Source: Bacteroidetes bacterium GWF2_29_10 (lineage in GTDB: Bacteria; Bacteroidota; Bacteroidia; Bacteroidales; GWE2-29-8). Taken from it: a stretch of 64,000 nt of DNA. Numbering within the stretch: position 1 is the stretch's first letter; each line of letters opens with the position of its first letter. The notes below the pieces were generated by a model. It was not told the origin of the DNA. It ran no database searches and worked only from the letters and a program-made list of their open reading frames with translations. Where the stretch lies: the NCBI GenBank assembly GCA_001768555.1, contig MEOD01000079.1, positions 1 through 64,000 on the forward strand. Reading direction: 5' to 3'. Both the position numbers and the translations under genes were made by a program. Shown here one piece after another: positions 20,801 through 29,932 of the stretch.

Positions 20801-21180
20801 CCATAACCATTTTTTTTCCAATAAGATTCTATAGACCCCATTGTCGCAAAAGTCCAACAAGCACCACAAGAGCCTTGATTTTTAGGAGGTGTAACCAAAT
20901 CGTAGTCCCTTAAATCATAACTTTCAGGAAAACCTAATGTTTTAGGGGCATATTTTGCTCCATTTTTTATTATATAACTAAAATTAGGTTTTTCTGCAGA
21001 AGGTATTTCTCCTAATCCAAATCCATCCTTTGTTACGTTTGATGTTTGTATATATTCCACAAAATATTTATTTAAAGGGGCTTCTTGAGGTAAAATATTT
21101 TGAGAATAAAGCGTATTACTTATAATAAATAAGTAAGCAAATATGCTCAAGATTAACTTTGTAAACAATTTCTTTTTCAT
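17896..21180 (-). CDS. Secreted C1A (papain-like) cysteine peptidase with FN3 repeats and T9SS C-terminal sorting domain
   Basis: NQGSCGACWTFATMGSIESY, HAVLLVGWDD, IKNSWGTYWGESGYFYISY; several WxxxxxAxxYxxRWR...L(T/E)xxTEYxxQIR FN3 repeats; C-term NFNVYPNPFNENFSIEYNIPQNGNVTIELFDLKGQKI...FVRFIFNNEVVIKKIVQ. Confidence 0.93.
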   Translation of the reverse strand: MKKKLFTKLILSIFAYLFIISNTLYSQNILPQEAPLNKYFVEYIQTSNVTKDGFGLGEIPSAEKPNFSYIIKNGAKYAPKTLGFPESYDLRDYDLVTPPKNQGSCGACWTFATMGSIESYWKKNGYGTYDLSENNLKNCHGFTSAPCDGGNHFKSMAYLSRLKGPVYDSLDVYSTTVHDCNPDIEPAAFVMEARFLINTPEILKQALLDYGGLYTNMRWEDSSYNSVDKTYFYGGATSNSTNHAVLLVGWDDTKITAGGVGAWIIKNSWGTYWGESGYFYISYNDTKVNTSVAYFPTKMDYNPEIKQYFYDNFGWTGSFGYNDTIAYGLTKFTAEGNEKVDKVGTWINSAGANITIDVLDSTTGILATVSAFCDYPGYHVINLPSSVNISTGNNFYIRVKYVTPTYNYPLTTESASGCTPVIQTEKCWISYNSSSWTAIGGGTAYARNLCIRAYTSPQEILTCSVDAGADQTICAGDIKSLSATGATSYLWNTGAITAKISVNPVTTTTYYVTGTTGACTIQDTVIVTVNELPIISSFNTTGRVTCNGSFDGFGSVIMLGNNKDYMYVWSNGSTEDSIYDLSGGDYIVTAIGINGCYTKDTMSLFEPAYFPEVSNITEVNNTNKSIVLNWNRNIETTSYMARMKKTTESTWTRYFTINSSDTSILINSLEANTEYVFQIRQFKDSSTYSCMTDYIFTTQEEITNTCNIATSLIVNNVSTSTAKLNWINDINAVSYMVRWRVKAGPEAWRYYTATAGQSSIVIGDLTSDTEYEWQIRKFCVGGFYSDFTNLVGSEFTTNNVALCTQAEYLNVSNLKSTQVTFNWVPVSNDSIYMIRWRVKAGPDAWSYYNAPSGIRIATINGLTSNTEYEWQIRTICNNNSISDFTNLFKFTTSQSCADISSLSQEVGITYAILKWDTVPKADHYLLRWRIQNGAWMYININEQSSEQQIGCAVCNEADQLLPISTYEWQIRAFCNVEGTEYSNFSGIQQFYTLKPKSIQQNVTSKTSISSNFNVYPNPFNENFSIEYNIPQNGNVTIELFDLKGQKISTIANKYETEGNHTITNSLSNNDNSNIYFVRFIFNNEVVIKKIVQIK

Positions 21181-21502
21181 AAACAGATTATATTAATTAA
21201 TAAAAAACTGATACAAATTAACAAATTAACACAATAAAAACCAAATCTATTTTAAAATAAATGTGTTTTTAAGAATAAACCGTAAGTTTATCTATTTAAA
21301 TAAAGTATTCTAAAAATATAGACGAACATGTTTTAAATCATTTTTTTGTAAAATAAAAATTATTAAACAATGATTACCCTAATAATTGTAGTTAAATAAC
21401 ACAATAAATGGCATAAAACAAGACCTCTCCGTAAAAATATTACGCATAAAATACCAAGTGGATACACGTGTAGAAATATAAAATGTAAATTAAATTAAAA
21501 AC

Positions 21503-21516
21503 GAGTGTTAGCACTC
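21503..21516. promoter_or_regulatory. Palindrome upstream of chemosensory operon promoter
   Basis: GAGTG-TTAG-CACTC, 24 bp before TAAATTTG. Confidence 0.35.
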
Positions 21517-21539
21517 TGTTTTATAAGTTAACCTTGCCG

Positions 21540-21547
21540 TAAATTTG
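21540..21547 (+). promoter_or_regulatory. -7 element for the chemosensory operon
   Basis: TAAATTTG (TAnnTTTG) 24 bp before the ATG at 21571. Confidence 0.4.
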
Positions 21548-21570
21548 CACAGATTTATAATCAAAATAAT

Positions 21571-22659
21571 ATGAAAAAAACAATAGCAATAATTGAAGAT
21601 GACCGTATAGCAAGAGAATCTATAAAAGATATCCTTGAAATAGAAGGCTACAATGTTCTTACTGCTAAAGATGGAGTAGAGGGATATCGTATTATTAAAG
21701 AATATATTCCTGATTTAATTCTATGTGATATTTCAATGCCTAAATTAAATGGTTATCAATTGTACGAACAATTACAAACTAAAAGTTCTCTTTTTGTAAT
21801 TCCTTTTATTTTTTTAACAGCTAAAGCTAGAAAAGAAGATATAAAAACAGGATTAAGGCTTGGCGTGGATGACTATGTTACAAAACCTCTTGATTATGAC
21901 GAACTGTTGGGAACAATTTCAAGACGTTTAAACAAAAGAGCATTAATAATTAATGAAACAGAAGAAAGATTTAAAATATTTTATGAAAATACTTTAACAG
22001 GTATATTTATTCTAGAAAAAGATAAAATAGTATTTGCTAATCCTAAGTTTTACAGTATTATTGGTTATGAAGTAGATGATCTTAATAATGAAGAATTGCT
22101 AAACATTATAGATTTAAAAAATAGAACTGATTTTATTCAAAATATAAATAATTGTTATAAAGGAATTGATAAAAATTTCTTTTCCGAATTAAATATAATT
22201 TCAAAAGATAAACAGTTAAAAAGGGTTCAGATTTTTGCAGGTATTTCCACAAAAAATGGGAAAAAAGTTATAGTAGGTTTACTAATGAAAAGTCATTATG
22301 AAAGCATTAATAATAAAGAAAAAATAGTTGTTGATGACTTAAAAATAACTAATAAACAAATAAAAATAACGGAAAATATAAACAACAAACAAATTGTTTG
22401 TATTCAATTAGCAGGAGATTTATCAATAAAAAATACTCAAAATATAAAAGAAAATATAATCCCAGTATTAAATAAATATTCAATATTTGAAATTAATCTT
22501 ATTAATGTTGAAAATATAGATCTAACATTTTTGCAATTATTATATTCTATTAAGAAAAAAATTGAAAAAGATAAGAAAAAAATTATATTTAATACTGAAA
22601 TCCCTGACGATATGAAAATGTTAATAGAACTTTCTGATTTTTACGAAATATTAAAATAA
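21571..22659 (+). CDS. Response regulator, REC-PAS-STAS
   Basis: N-terminal REC (IIEDD, LILCDISMP, FLTAKA, TKPL); PAS (FYENTLTGIFILEKDKIVFANPKFYSIIGYE); C-term STAS-like (IVCIQLAGDLSIKNTQNIKENIIPVL). Confidence 0.85.
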   Translation: MKKTIAIIEDDRIARESIKDILEIEGYNVLTAKDGVEGYRIIKEYIPDLILCDISMPKLNGYQLYEQLQTKSSLFVIPFIFLTAKARKEDIKTGLRLGVDDYVTKPLDYDELLGTISRRLNKRALIINETEERFKIFYENTLTGIFILEKDKIVFANPKFYSIIGYEVDDLNNEELLNIIDLKNRTDFIQNINNCYKGIDKNFFSELNIISKDKQLKRVQIFAGISTKNGKKVIVGLLMKSHYESINNKEKIVVDDLKITNKQIKITENINNKQIVCIQLAGDLSIKNTQNIKENIIPVLNKYSIFEINLINVENIDLTFLQLLYSIKKKIEKDKKKIIFNTEIPDDMKMLIELSDFYEILK

Positions 22660-22669
22660 ACTTAAATGT

Positions 22670-23698
22670 ATGAAAAAAATAATGATAATAGAAGATGACA
22701 AAACTGCAAGAGAATCAATTGTTGACATCTTACAAATGGAAAATTATGAAGTGTTTTCCGCTGATAACGGAAAAACTGGGTTAGAAATTTTAAAACAAAT
22801 TAATCCAGATTTAATATTATGTGATATAGCAATGCCTAAAATGAATGGTTATGAAGTTTATAAAGAAATTCAGGAAGATGACAATCTTTCTATTATTCCT
22901 TTTATATATCTGACTGCCAGAGCAGAAAAAGAAGATATTAAATTTGGATTAAGACTAGGTGTTGACGATTACATAACTAAACCTTTAAATTTTGATGAAT
23001 TATTATCAACAATATCAAGAAGACTAAAGAAAAGAGATAGAATAGTTAAAGAAACAGAAGAAAAATACAAAACTATATTCGAGAACAGTGTAACAGGTAT
23101 TTTTATATATAGCGAACAATCTACAATAAGCTATGCAAATTTAAAATTTTTAGACATCTCTGAATATGATGATTATTCCCAAATAGATGTTATTAATCTA
23201 TTCGACAAAGAAGAACAAAAAGAAGCTTTGTCAAAGCTAAATTCATGTTTGCTTGGAACAACAAAAAATGTAATTATGAACACAAAAATAATTACCAAAA
23301 CAAAGAACGTTAAACCTGTTCAACTATATGCTAGTCATACAGTAAAAGACGGCATAGATAGTGTTGTTGCTATAATCCAAGAAAGTGATTCTACTAATAA
23401 TTTTGACATAATCAAAAATAATAATCAAATTAATAAAATAGCACTTATTGTTGCTAATAAAGATAGTGTTAGAACTATGGTTATAAAATCAATGCTCGCA
23501 AGTGAAATAATTGATATTATTGAAATGAAAGATGAATTAAACTCAATAAAAAGCCTAGAGCAAGACGAATATGATTTAATTATAAGCGATATTGATATGA
23601 TTAGCACTGATGGAACTAGTTTAGTTAAAGAAATAAGAAAAATACAAATTTATAAAAACACCCCTGTAATAACATTTTCAACTCCCTTAAATTTTTAA
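22670..23698 (+). CDS. Response regulator, REC-PAS plus C-terminally truncated REC
   Basis: N-terminal REC paralogous to the 21571 product; PAS; C-term KIALIVANKDSVRTMVIKSML...YDLIISDIDMISTDGTSLVKEIRKIQIYKNTPVITFSTPLNF ends after beta4. Confidence 0.85.
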   Translation: MKKIMIIEDDKTARESIVDILQMENYEVFSADNGKTGLEILKQINPDLILCDIAMPKMNGYEVYKEIQEDDNLSIIPFIYLTARAEKEDIKFGLRLGVDDYITKPLNFDELLSTISRRLKKRDRIVKETEEKYKTIFENSVTGIFIYSEQSTISYANLKFLDISEYDDYSQIDVINLFDKEEQKEALSKLNSCLLGTTKNVIMNTKIITKTKNVKPVQLYASHTVKDGIDSVVAIIQESDSTNNFDIIKNNNQINKIALIVANKDSVRTMVIKSMLASEIIDIIEMKDELNSIKSLEQDEYDLIISDIDMISTDGTSLVKEIRKIQIYKNTPVITFSTPLNF

Positions 23699-23708
23699 TA
23701 AAAATATA

Positions 23709-24083
23709 ATGAAAACCCGTAAAGCATTAATTGTTGATGATTTCCTTAGCATACGAACTGTAATGAAAAGTATTTTAATTAGAGATAATATAGATGTTAC
23801 AACTGCTGAAAATGGAAAAGCAGCATTAGCTTTTACTGAAAATGAAACTTTTGATATTATTATTTCTGATTTAGATATGCCTATAATGGATGGACTAACT
23901 TTTTTCAAAGAACTAAGAAAAGATACAAAACATTTAAGCACTCCTTTAATAATACTAACAACTAATGCTGCTAATCAGGAAAGACATAAAAAAGATATTG
24001 AGCAAATTAATCTTTTTGCATGGATAATTAAACCTTTTGATTTTTTGGATTTTAGAAATATTGTAAATAAAGCTCTTAAATAA
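23709..24083 (+). CDS. cheY: CheY-like single-domain response regulator
   Basis: LIVDDFLSIRTVMKSIL, IIISDLDMPIMDGLTFFKELR, IKPFDFLDFRNIV. Confidence 0.88.
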   Translation: MKTRKALIVDDFLSIRTVMKSILIRDNIDVTTAENGKAALAFTENETFDIIISDLDMPIMDGLTFFKELRKDTKHLSTPLIILTTNAANQERHKKDIEQINLFAWIIKPFDFLDFRNIVNKALK

Positions 24084-26260
24084 TGGATCAATTTCAAAAA
24101 ATATTTATAGACGAGGCTAGTGATTTAATTCAAAGTCTTGAATCATTAACTATAGAGATAGAAAAAGAGCCTGAAAACAAAGATATTATAGCTCAGGTAT
24201 TTCGTGTTATGCACTCTTTAAAAGGAGCAGCAGGAATGTTTAGTTTTCAAGTAATTAGTGATTATACTCATAATCTTGAAACTATTTATGACCAAGTTAG
24301 AAATAACATTATTAAAATAGATAAAGATCTTATAAATATTACTTACAAAAGTGTTGACCATTTGAGAAATTTATTATCAGATCCAAAATTGTCAGATAAA
24401 AATATCAAATACACCCATGAAAACTTGTTATCAGAAATTAATGATTTTATTAATTCGACAAATATTGATTATGATCAAATAGAAAATAATATCAAAAATG
24501 ATAACAAACTTGAAAATTTTAATAACACTTATTACATTTATTTCAAACCTAATGAAAACATATTTATTAATGGAACAAACCCTCTATTTATACTATCAGA
24601 TTTAAACGAACTTGGAAAATGCAAAGCATTCAAAAAAATTAACAATATTCCTCCACTTGAAGAACTTGAAGTTAAAAAATCATATTTTTCATGGGAAATA
24701 ATACTTACCACAAATCTCAATATAAATGAAATCAGAGAGGTATTTATTTTTATTGAGGATAATTGCGATCTAAATATAATTAAAATAGCAGATTGTAATC
24801 TTGTAGATGCCCCATTTTTAAATGAATTTCTAGAACACGCTCGATTATCAGATGTTACTATGGATATTGAATGGCTAAAAAATAGAGCTTTAGATTGTTG
24901 CTTAAATTATAATAACTCCAAAAATGAAGAATTTAAAAGTGGTGGAACTCAAATAGAATCAAATGATCAAAATATATTTACTATAAATGACAAAAATACA
25001 GACGAAAAATCACTTAAAGAAAAAATACGTTCTAATATAGATAACTCGGAAAACTATATCAAACAAACAACAAAATCTAATATAAAAGTATCTTCCGAAA
25101 AAATTGATGAACTAATGAATTTAGTCAGCGAACTGGTTACAACTCAGGCTGAACTTGGAGTACTTGCAAATCAAAGTGGAATAACAAGACTTACAACCGT
25201 TGCAGAAAATATTGAAAAAATATCAAGGCGTTTAAGAGATAATGCTCTAAATATATGTTTAATCCCTTTAGAAGAGGTAATCGTTCAGTTTAAACGCTTA
25301 GTTCGAAATCTTTCTATAGAGTTGAACAAAGAAATTATCTTTGTAACAGAAGGAACTGAAACCGAACTTGATAAAAGAATTATAGATAATATTCGTGAAC
25401 CTTTTGTTCATATTCTAAGAAATGCTATTGATCATGGAATAGAAGATACCCAAACAAGAATAAAATCAGGAAAACCAAAAGAAGGAAAAATAACACTAAA
25501 AGCATACTATTCTGGAGCTGAAGTTCATATTCAAATAATTGATAATGGAAAAGGTATAAATCCAGATGTTATCAGAAAAAAAGCCATAGATAAAGGAATT
25601 ATAAATAATTCAACAATACTTACAAAAAAAGAAATTTTAGAATTAGTTTTCCATCCAGGATTTTCTACTGCCGAAAAAATCACAGATGTTTCTGGACGTG
25701 GTGTTGGAATGGATGTGGTAAAAAGAAAAATTGAAGAAATAAAAGGAATCGTTGAAATTGATTCTGAAATTGGAATAGGAACTACAATTACAATAAAATT
25801 ACCATTAAGTCTATCTATAATAGACGCATTGTTAGTTAAGATAGGCTGTACTCATTTTTTAATACCTCTACAATATGTTATTAAATGCGATGAAGCTACT
25901 AATAAAGATATAGAAAATTCAATAAACAATAGATTGATTATTGATGATGAACCTATATCCTTTATTAATCTTAGACATGAATTCCAAATAAAAGAAAATC
26001 GCCCACAGATAGAACGTTTGATTATTGTCAAATATGAAGATGTTAAGTTAGCTTTGGTGGTTGATTCTATTGTTGGGGAACATCAGGCTGTTCTTAAGCC
26101 TCTTGGAGAAATTAAAGCGCATCAAGATATAATCTCTGGAGCAAGCATACTCGGAGATGGAAGTGTGGCTCTAGTTATTGACACTAGTAAATTGATAAAA
26201 TTCTATTATTTTAAAAAGAAAAAAGAAGTAATTAATATTAAATCAAATAACAATTATTAA
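24083..26260 (+). CDS. cheA: Chemotaxis histidine kinase CheA
   Basis: P1 Hpt RVMHSLKGAAGMF; P3 SSEKIDELMNLVSELVTTQAEL; P4 HILRNAIDHGIE, DNGKGINPDVI, GRGVGMDVV; P5 CheW-like C-terminus. Confidence 0.96.
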   Translation: MDQFQKIFIDEASDLIQSLESLTIEIEKEPENKDIIAQVFRVMHSLKGAAGMFSFQVISDYTHNLETIYDQVRNNIIKIDKDLINITYKSVDHLRNLLSDPKLSDKNIKYTHENLLSEINDFINSTNIDYDQIENNIKNDNKLENFNNTYYIYFKPNENIFINGTNPLFILSDLNELGKCKAFKKINNIPPLEELEVKKSYFSWEIILTTNLNINEIREVFIFIEDNCDLNIIKIADCNLVDAPFLNEFLEHARLSDVTMDIEWLKNRALDCCLNYNNSKNEEFKSGGTQIESNDQNIFTINDKNTDEKSLKEKIRSNIDNSENYIKQTTKSNIKVSSEKIDELMNLVSELVTTQAELGVLANQSGITRLTTVAENIEKISRRLRDNALNICLIPLEEVIVQFKRLVRNLSIELNKEIIFVTEGTETELDKRIIDNIREPFVHILRNAIDHGIEDTQTRIKSGKPKEGKITLKAYYSGAEVHIQIIDNGKGINPDVIRKKAIDKGIINNSTILTKKEILELVFHPGFSTAEKITDVSGRGVGMDVVKRKIEEIKGIVEIDSEIGIGTTITIKLPLSLSIIDALLVKIGCTHFLIPLQYVIKCDEATNKDIENSINNRLIIDDEPISFINLRHEFQIKENRPQIERLIIVKYEDVKLALVVDSIVGEHQAVLKPLGEIKAHQDIISGASILGDGSVALVIDTSKLIKFYYFKKKKEVINIKSNNNY

Positions 26261-26263
26261 ATT

Positions 26264-26788
26264 ATGGATAACAAAGAAACAGAATACACTAAAGATTCGT
26301 ATTTAGCTTTTCGATTAGGTGGAGAGATCTTTGCCGTTAGTGTTCATAAAGTATTAGAAATACTAGAGTTACAAGTTATTACAAAAGTGCCACATACTCC
26401 TCAATATATGAGAGGAGTAATTAATATGAGAGGGGAGGTTATTCCTGTGGTTGATACAAGAATAAAATTCAATATGTCTGTAAGTGATGATACGGTAAGA
26501 ACTGTTATTATTGTTTTAGACTTATTCATTAAAAATAAAAAAGTAATCATTGGTGCTGTCGCTGATTCTGTTAAGGAAGTATTAGAAATAACAGAAGCTC
26601 AAATTAAAGATGCCCCTGAGATAGGTAGTAATTATAACACCGAATTTATTAAAGGCATGATTAAATCATCTGATGATAAATTTATTATGTTGTTAGATAT
26701 TGATGCCGTATTTGCATCAGAAGATATTGAACTAATAAGAGACATTAGCGATATAAATATAGTAAACACTCAAGTAAATAATTTATAA
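26264..26788 (+). CDS. cheW: CheW scaffold protein
   Basis: [45 protein letters not shown]. Confidence 0.95.
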   Translation: MDNKETEYTKDSYLAFRLGGEIFAVSVHKVLEILELQVITKVPHTPQYMRGVINMRGEVIPVVDTRIKFNMSVSDDTVRTVIIVLDLFIKNKKVIIGAVADSVKEVLEITEAQIKDAPEIGSNYNTEFIKGMIKSSDDKFIMLLDIDAVFASEDIELIRDISDINIVNTQVNNL

Positions 26789-26814
26789 ATATAAATAATA
26801 AGGAGAAAAGAATT

Positions 26815-29800
26815 ATGATTAACAACTTATCAATAAAGCTAAAACTTATAATAAGTTTTATAATAATGGCAATTTTAGCTGCTATAATTGGTTATATGGC
26901 CATTAATAGAATTAACATCATAAACAATGCTGATGCAGAATTATATGAGGTTGTTACCTCACCTCTTGGTAACTTAGTTTTTTTAGAAAGTAGTTTGCAG
27001 AAAGCAAGAATAGCAACGCGAGATATGATAATTGAAAATGAACCTAAAGAAATTGAGGAACATATATCTCAAGTGGAAGGTTATTTAAATAAAATGGATG
27101 AAGAAGCTGCTATATATAAAAAAAGCATACGAACAGAAGAAGGAAGAGCAATATTTAAAGCTTACCAAGACGCTAAATTAATCTATCAAAATGATTTAAA
27201 ACAATTATGCAAATTAGCATTATTAAATGACGATGTCGTTACTAATAATGAAATGGAGCATGGAGGTATTGCTAAAACAGTTATTGATGTTGACAAAGCT
27301 GTCAAGATGTTAGTTGATTTTAAGATAAATGAAGGAAGTATCATTAAGGCTGACAATTCATTAATTACAAATAATGCTATAAATTATATGATAATATTAA
27401 TTGTAATCTGTGTAATTTTAGCTATAACTTTAGGATTATTAATTGCTGCTAATATTTCTAAAATAGTCAAAACAATTATTAGTGAAGTAAATTCATTAGT
27501 TAATGCTGCCACAAAAGGTCAATTAGACAAAAGAGGAGCTCCAGAAAAAATTAATTTTGAGTTTAGAGAAATTGTTGTTGGCTTTAACAAAACCCTTGAT
27601 GCCGTTATTCATCCCCTAAATGTAGCAGCTGAATATATTGATAGAATAGGAAAAGGAGACGTGCCTGCAAAAATTACAGACAACTATAACGGTGATTTTA
27701 ATGAAATAAAAAATAGTTTGAATTCCTGCATTGATTCTATAAATCTATTAATAAGTGATATTAACGAAATCTCAGATGATATATCTATTGGTAAAATTAA
27801 CTCAAGAACTGATGTGAAAAATCACAATGGAGATTATGCAAAAATAATGCAAGGTGTTAATACTACTCTGGACACACTTGTATGGTTTATGGACAACATG
27901 CCAACACCTGCTATGATTATAGATAATGAATTTAATATTCATTTTATGAACAAAGCTGGAGCAGGTTTAGATAATAAAACAGGAAAAGAACTTACAGGAA
28001 AAAAATGTTATGATCATTTCAAAACAGGCGATTGCAAAACAGATAAATGTGCCTGTTATCGTTCAATTCAAAGCGGGTCAAGTGCAAGCAGTGAAACTTT
28101 AGCAAAACCAGGAAGTCACAGTTTAGATATTGCTTATAATGCAATCCCAATAAAAAATAAGGATGGGGTTGTTGTTGGAGCCTTTGAGGTTGTAATGGAT
28201 CAGACAGAAGTAAAAACTGCAATGCGTCGAGCTGAAAAAGTCAATAAATATCAAGGAAATGAAGTTAACAAACTAATAGATGGGCTAACAAAAATGTCTG
28301 AAGGTAATTTTGATTTTTCTATAGAAGTTGCCAATCCTGATGAAGAAACTCAAAAAGCATATGAAAACTTTGATGCAATTAACAATTCTGTTAAACAATC
28401 AATAAAAGCTATTTCTAATTTTGTAAATGACATGAACTATATGTCAAAAGAACATGATTTGGGCGATATTGATGTAGCAATAGATATAAATAAATTTAGA
28501 GGAGCTTATCAAAATATGGCAGATGGAGTAAATAAAATGGTTGCTGGTCATATCTCTGTTATAAAAAAAGCTATGGCTTGCGTTGCTGAATTTGGCAAAG
28601 GTAACTTTAATGCAGAACTAGAAAAATTTCCAGGAAAAAAAGCATTTATAAATGAAACTATAGAAGAAGTAAGACGCAACCTTTTAATATTTAACGTAGA
28701 ATTAGGAAATCTTATTGATGCAGCTAAAGCTGGAGAATTATCAAAAAAAGCAAATGCGGATGCATTTGTTGGAGACTGGAAAAAATTAACAAATGGAGTT
28801 AATGAAATAATCGAAAACATAATAAATCCATTAAATATTGCATCTGTCATGTTAGAGAAAATGTCAAAAGGCGATTTGACTGAAAAAATAACATCTGATT
28901 TTAAGGGCGATTTTAATAAAATAAAAGAAAGTTTAAACTCATTAAATGATGCATTATCAAGAATAATTGGAGAAATTAAAAGTGGTGCAGAAAGTGTCGC
29001 TTCTGCTAGTCAGGAAATGAGTTCTACAGCTCAAGAAATGTCACAAGGAGCATCAGAACAAGCTTCGTCTGCAGAAGAAGTGTCTTCTAGCATGGAACAA
29101 ATGGCTGCTAATATACAACAGAACACTGATAATGCACAACAAACAGAAAAAATAGCTCTTAAAGCAACTGCAGACATTGTTGAAGGAAGCAAATCAGTTG
29201 AAATTACGGTTAGTTCTATGAAAGAAATAGCTGATAAAATCTCTATTATTGGAGAAATAGCAAGAAAAACAGACCTGTTAGCAATAAATGCAGCCGTTGA
29301 AGCGGCTAGAGCTGGGGAACATGGTAAAGGATTTGCTGTGGTTGCTGCCGAAGTAAGAAAACTCGCAGAAAGAAGTCAAATTGCTGCTGATGAAATAAAT
29401 GAAGTGTCGAAAAATAGCGTAAATATTGCAGAACGTTCTGGAAAACTATTAGCTGAAATAGTTCCAGATATACAAAAAACAGCCAAACTTGTTCAAGAAA
29501 TTTCTGCAGCAAGTATAGAGCAAAATTCAGGAGCTAATCAAGTAAATTCTGCAATAACTCAATTAAATCAAGTAACACAACAAAATGCAGCTTCTTCTGA
29601 AGAAATGGCAACAAGTTCTGAAGAATTATCAAGCCAAGCTCAACAATTATTAGATACTGTTTCGTTCTTTAAAATAAATGATATTTTCTCAACTAACCAG
29701 AAAGTTAAAAAAGATATAAATATTACACATCAAAAGAAAGCGACTGTTTATAAATCAGAAAGAAATATACCAAAACAAAATGGTGTAAAAATAAATATGG

Positions 29801-29841
29801 GAAATATGCCAAGTATAGATGATGAGTATGAAAAGTTTTAG
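26815..29841 (+). CDS. Methyl-accepting chemotaxis protein with multiple HAMP-like units and a Cys-rich PAS
   Basis: N-terminal TM and 4HB-like sensor, repeated HAMP-like segments, PAS with [23 protein letters not shown] hairpin [37 protein letters not shown]. Confidence 0.95.
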   Translation: MINNLSIKLKLIISFIIMAILAAIIGYMAINRINIINNADAELYEVVTSPLGNLVFLESSLQKARIATRDMIIENEPKEIEEHISQVEGYLNKMDEEAAIYKKSIRTEEGRAIFKAYQDAKLIYQNDLKQLCKLALLNDDVVTNNEMEHGGIAKTVIDVDKAVKMLVDFKINEGSIIKADNSLITNNAINYMIILIVICVILAITLGLLIAANISKIVKTIISEVNSLVNAATKGQLDKRGAPEKINFEFREIVVGFNKTLDAVIHPLNVAAEYIDRIGKGDVPAKITDNYNGDFNEIKNSLNSCIDSINLLISDINEISDDISIGKINSRTDVKNHNGDYAKIMQGVNTTLDTLVWFMDNMPTPAMIIDNEFNIHFMNKAGAGLDNKTGKELTGKKCYDHFKTGDCKTDKCACYRSIQSGSSASSETLAKPGSHSLDIAYNAIPIKNKDGVVVGAFEVVMDQTEVKTAMRRAEKVNKYQGNEVNKLIDGLTKMSEGNFDFSIEVANPDEETQKAYENFDAINNSVKQSIKAISNFVNDMNYMSKEHDLGDIDVAIDINKFRGAYQNMADGVNKMVAGHISVIKKAMACVAEFGKGNFNAELEKFPGKKAFINETIEEVRRNLLIFNVELGNLIDAAKAGELSKKANADAFVGDWKKLTNGVNEIIENIINPLNIASVMLEKMSKGDLTEKITSDFKGDFNKIKESLNSLNDALSRIIGEIKSGAESVASASQEMSSTAQEMSQGASEQASSAEEVSSSMEQMAANIQQNTDNAQQTEKIALKATADIVEGSKSVEITVSSMKEIADKISIIGEIARKTDLLAINAAVEAARAGEHGKGFAVVAAEVRKLAERSQIAADEINEVSKNSVNIAERSGKLLAEIVPDIQKTAKLVQEISAASIEQNSGANQVNSAITQLNQVTQQNAASSEEMATSSEELSSQAQQLLDTVSFFKINDIFSTNQKVKKDINITHQKKATVYKSERNIPKQNGVKINMGNMPSIDDEYEKF

Positions 29842-29870
29842 TTTTTAGTGATTATAGTTAAGTATGACGA

Positions 29871-29908
29871 CCTGACAGAAAATAAATAGAAATCTGTCAG
29901 GTTTTTTT
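29871..29908 (+). terminator. Rho-independent terminator after the MCP gene
   Basis: CCTGACAG...CTGTCAGG stem followed by TTTTTTT. Confidence 0.8.
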
Positions 29909-29932
29909 AGAAATGATAAATTTTAAATAATA

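Noticed and set aside
21503-21516. CIRCE-like heat-shock element (TTAGCACTC present)
   Set aside because: CIRCE is TTAGCACTC-N9-GAGTGCTAA; here the arms are in the opposite order with a 4-bp spacer, so it is only a short palindrome.
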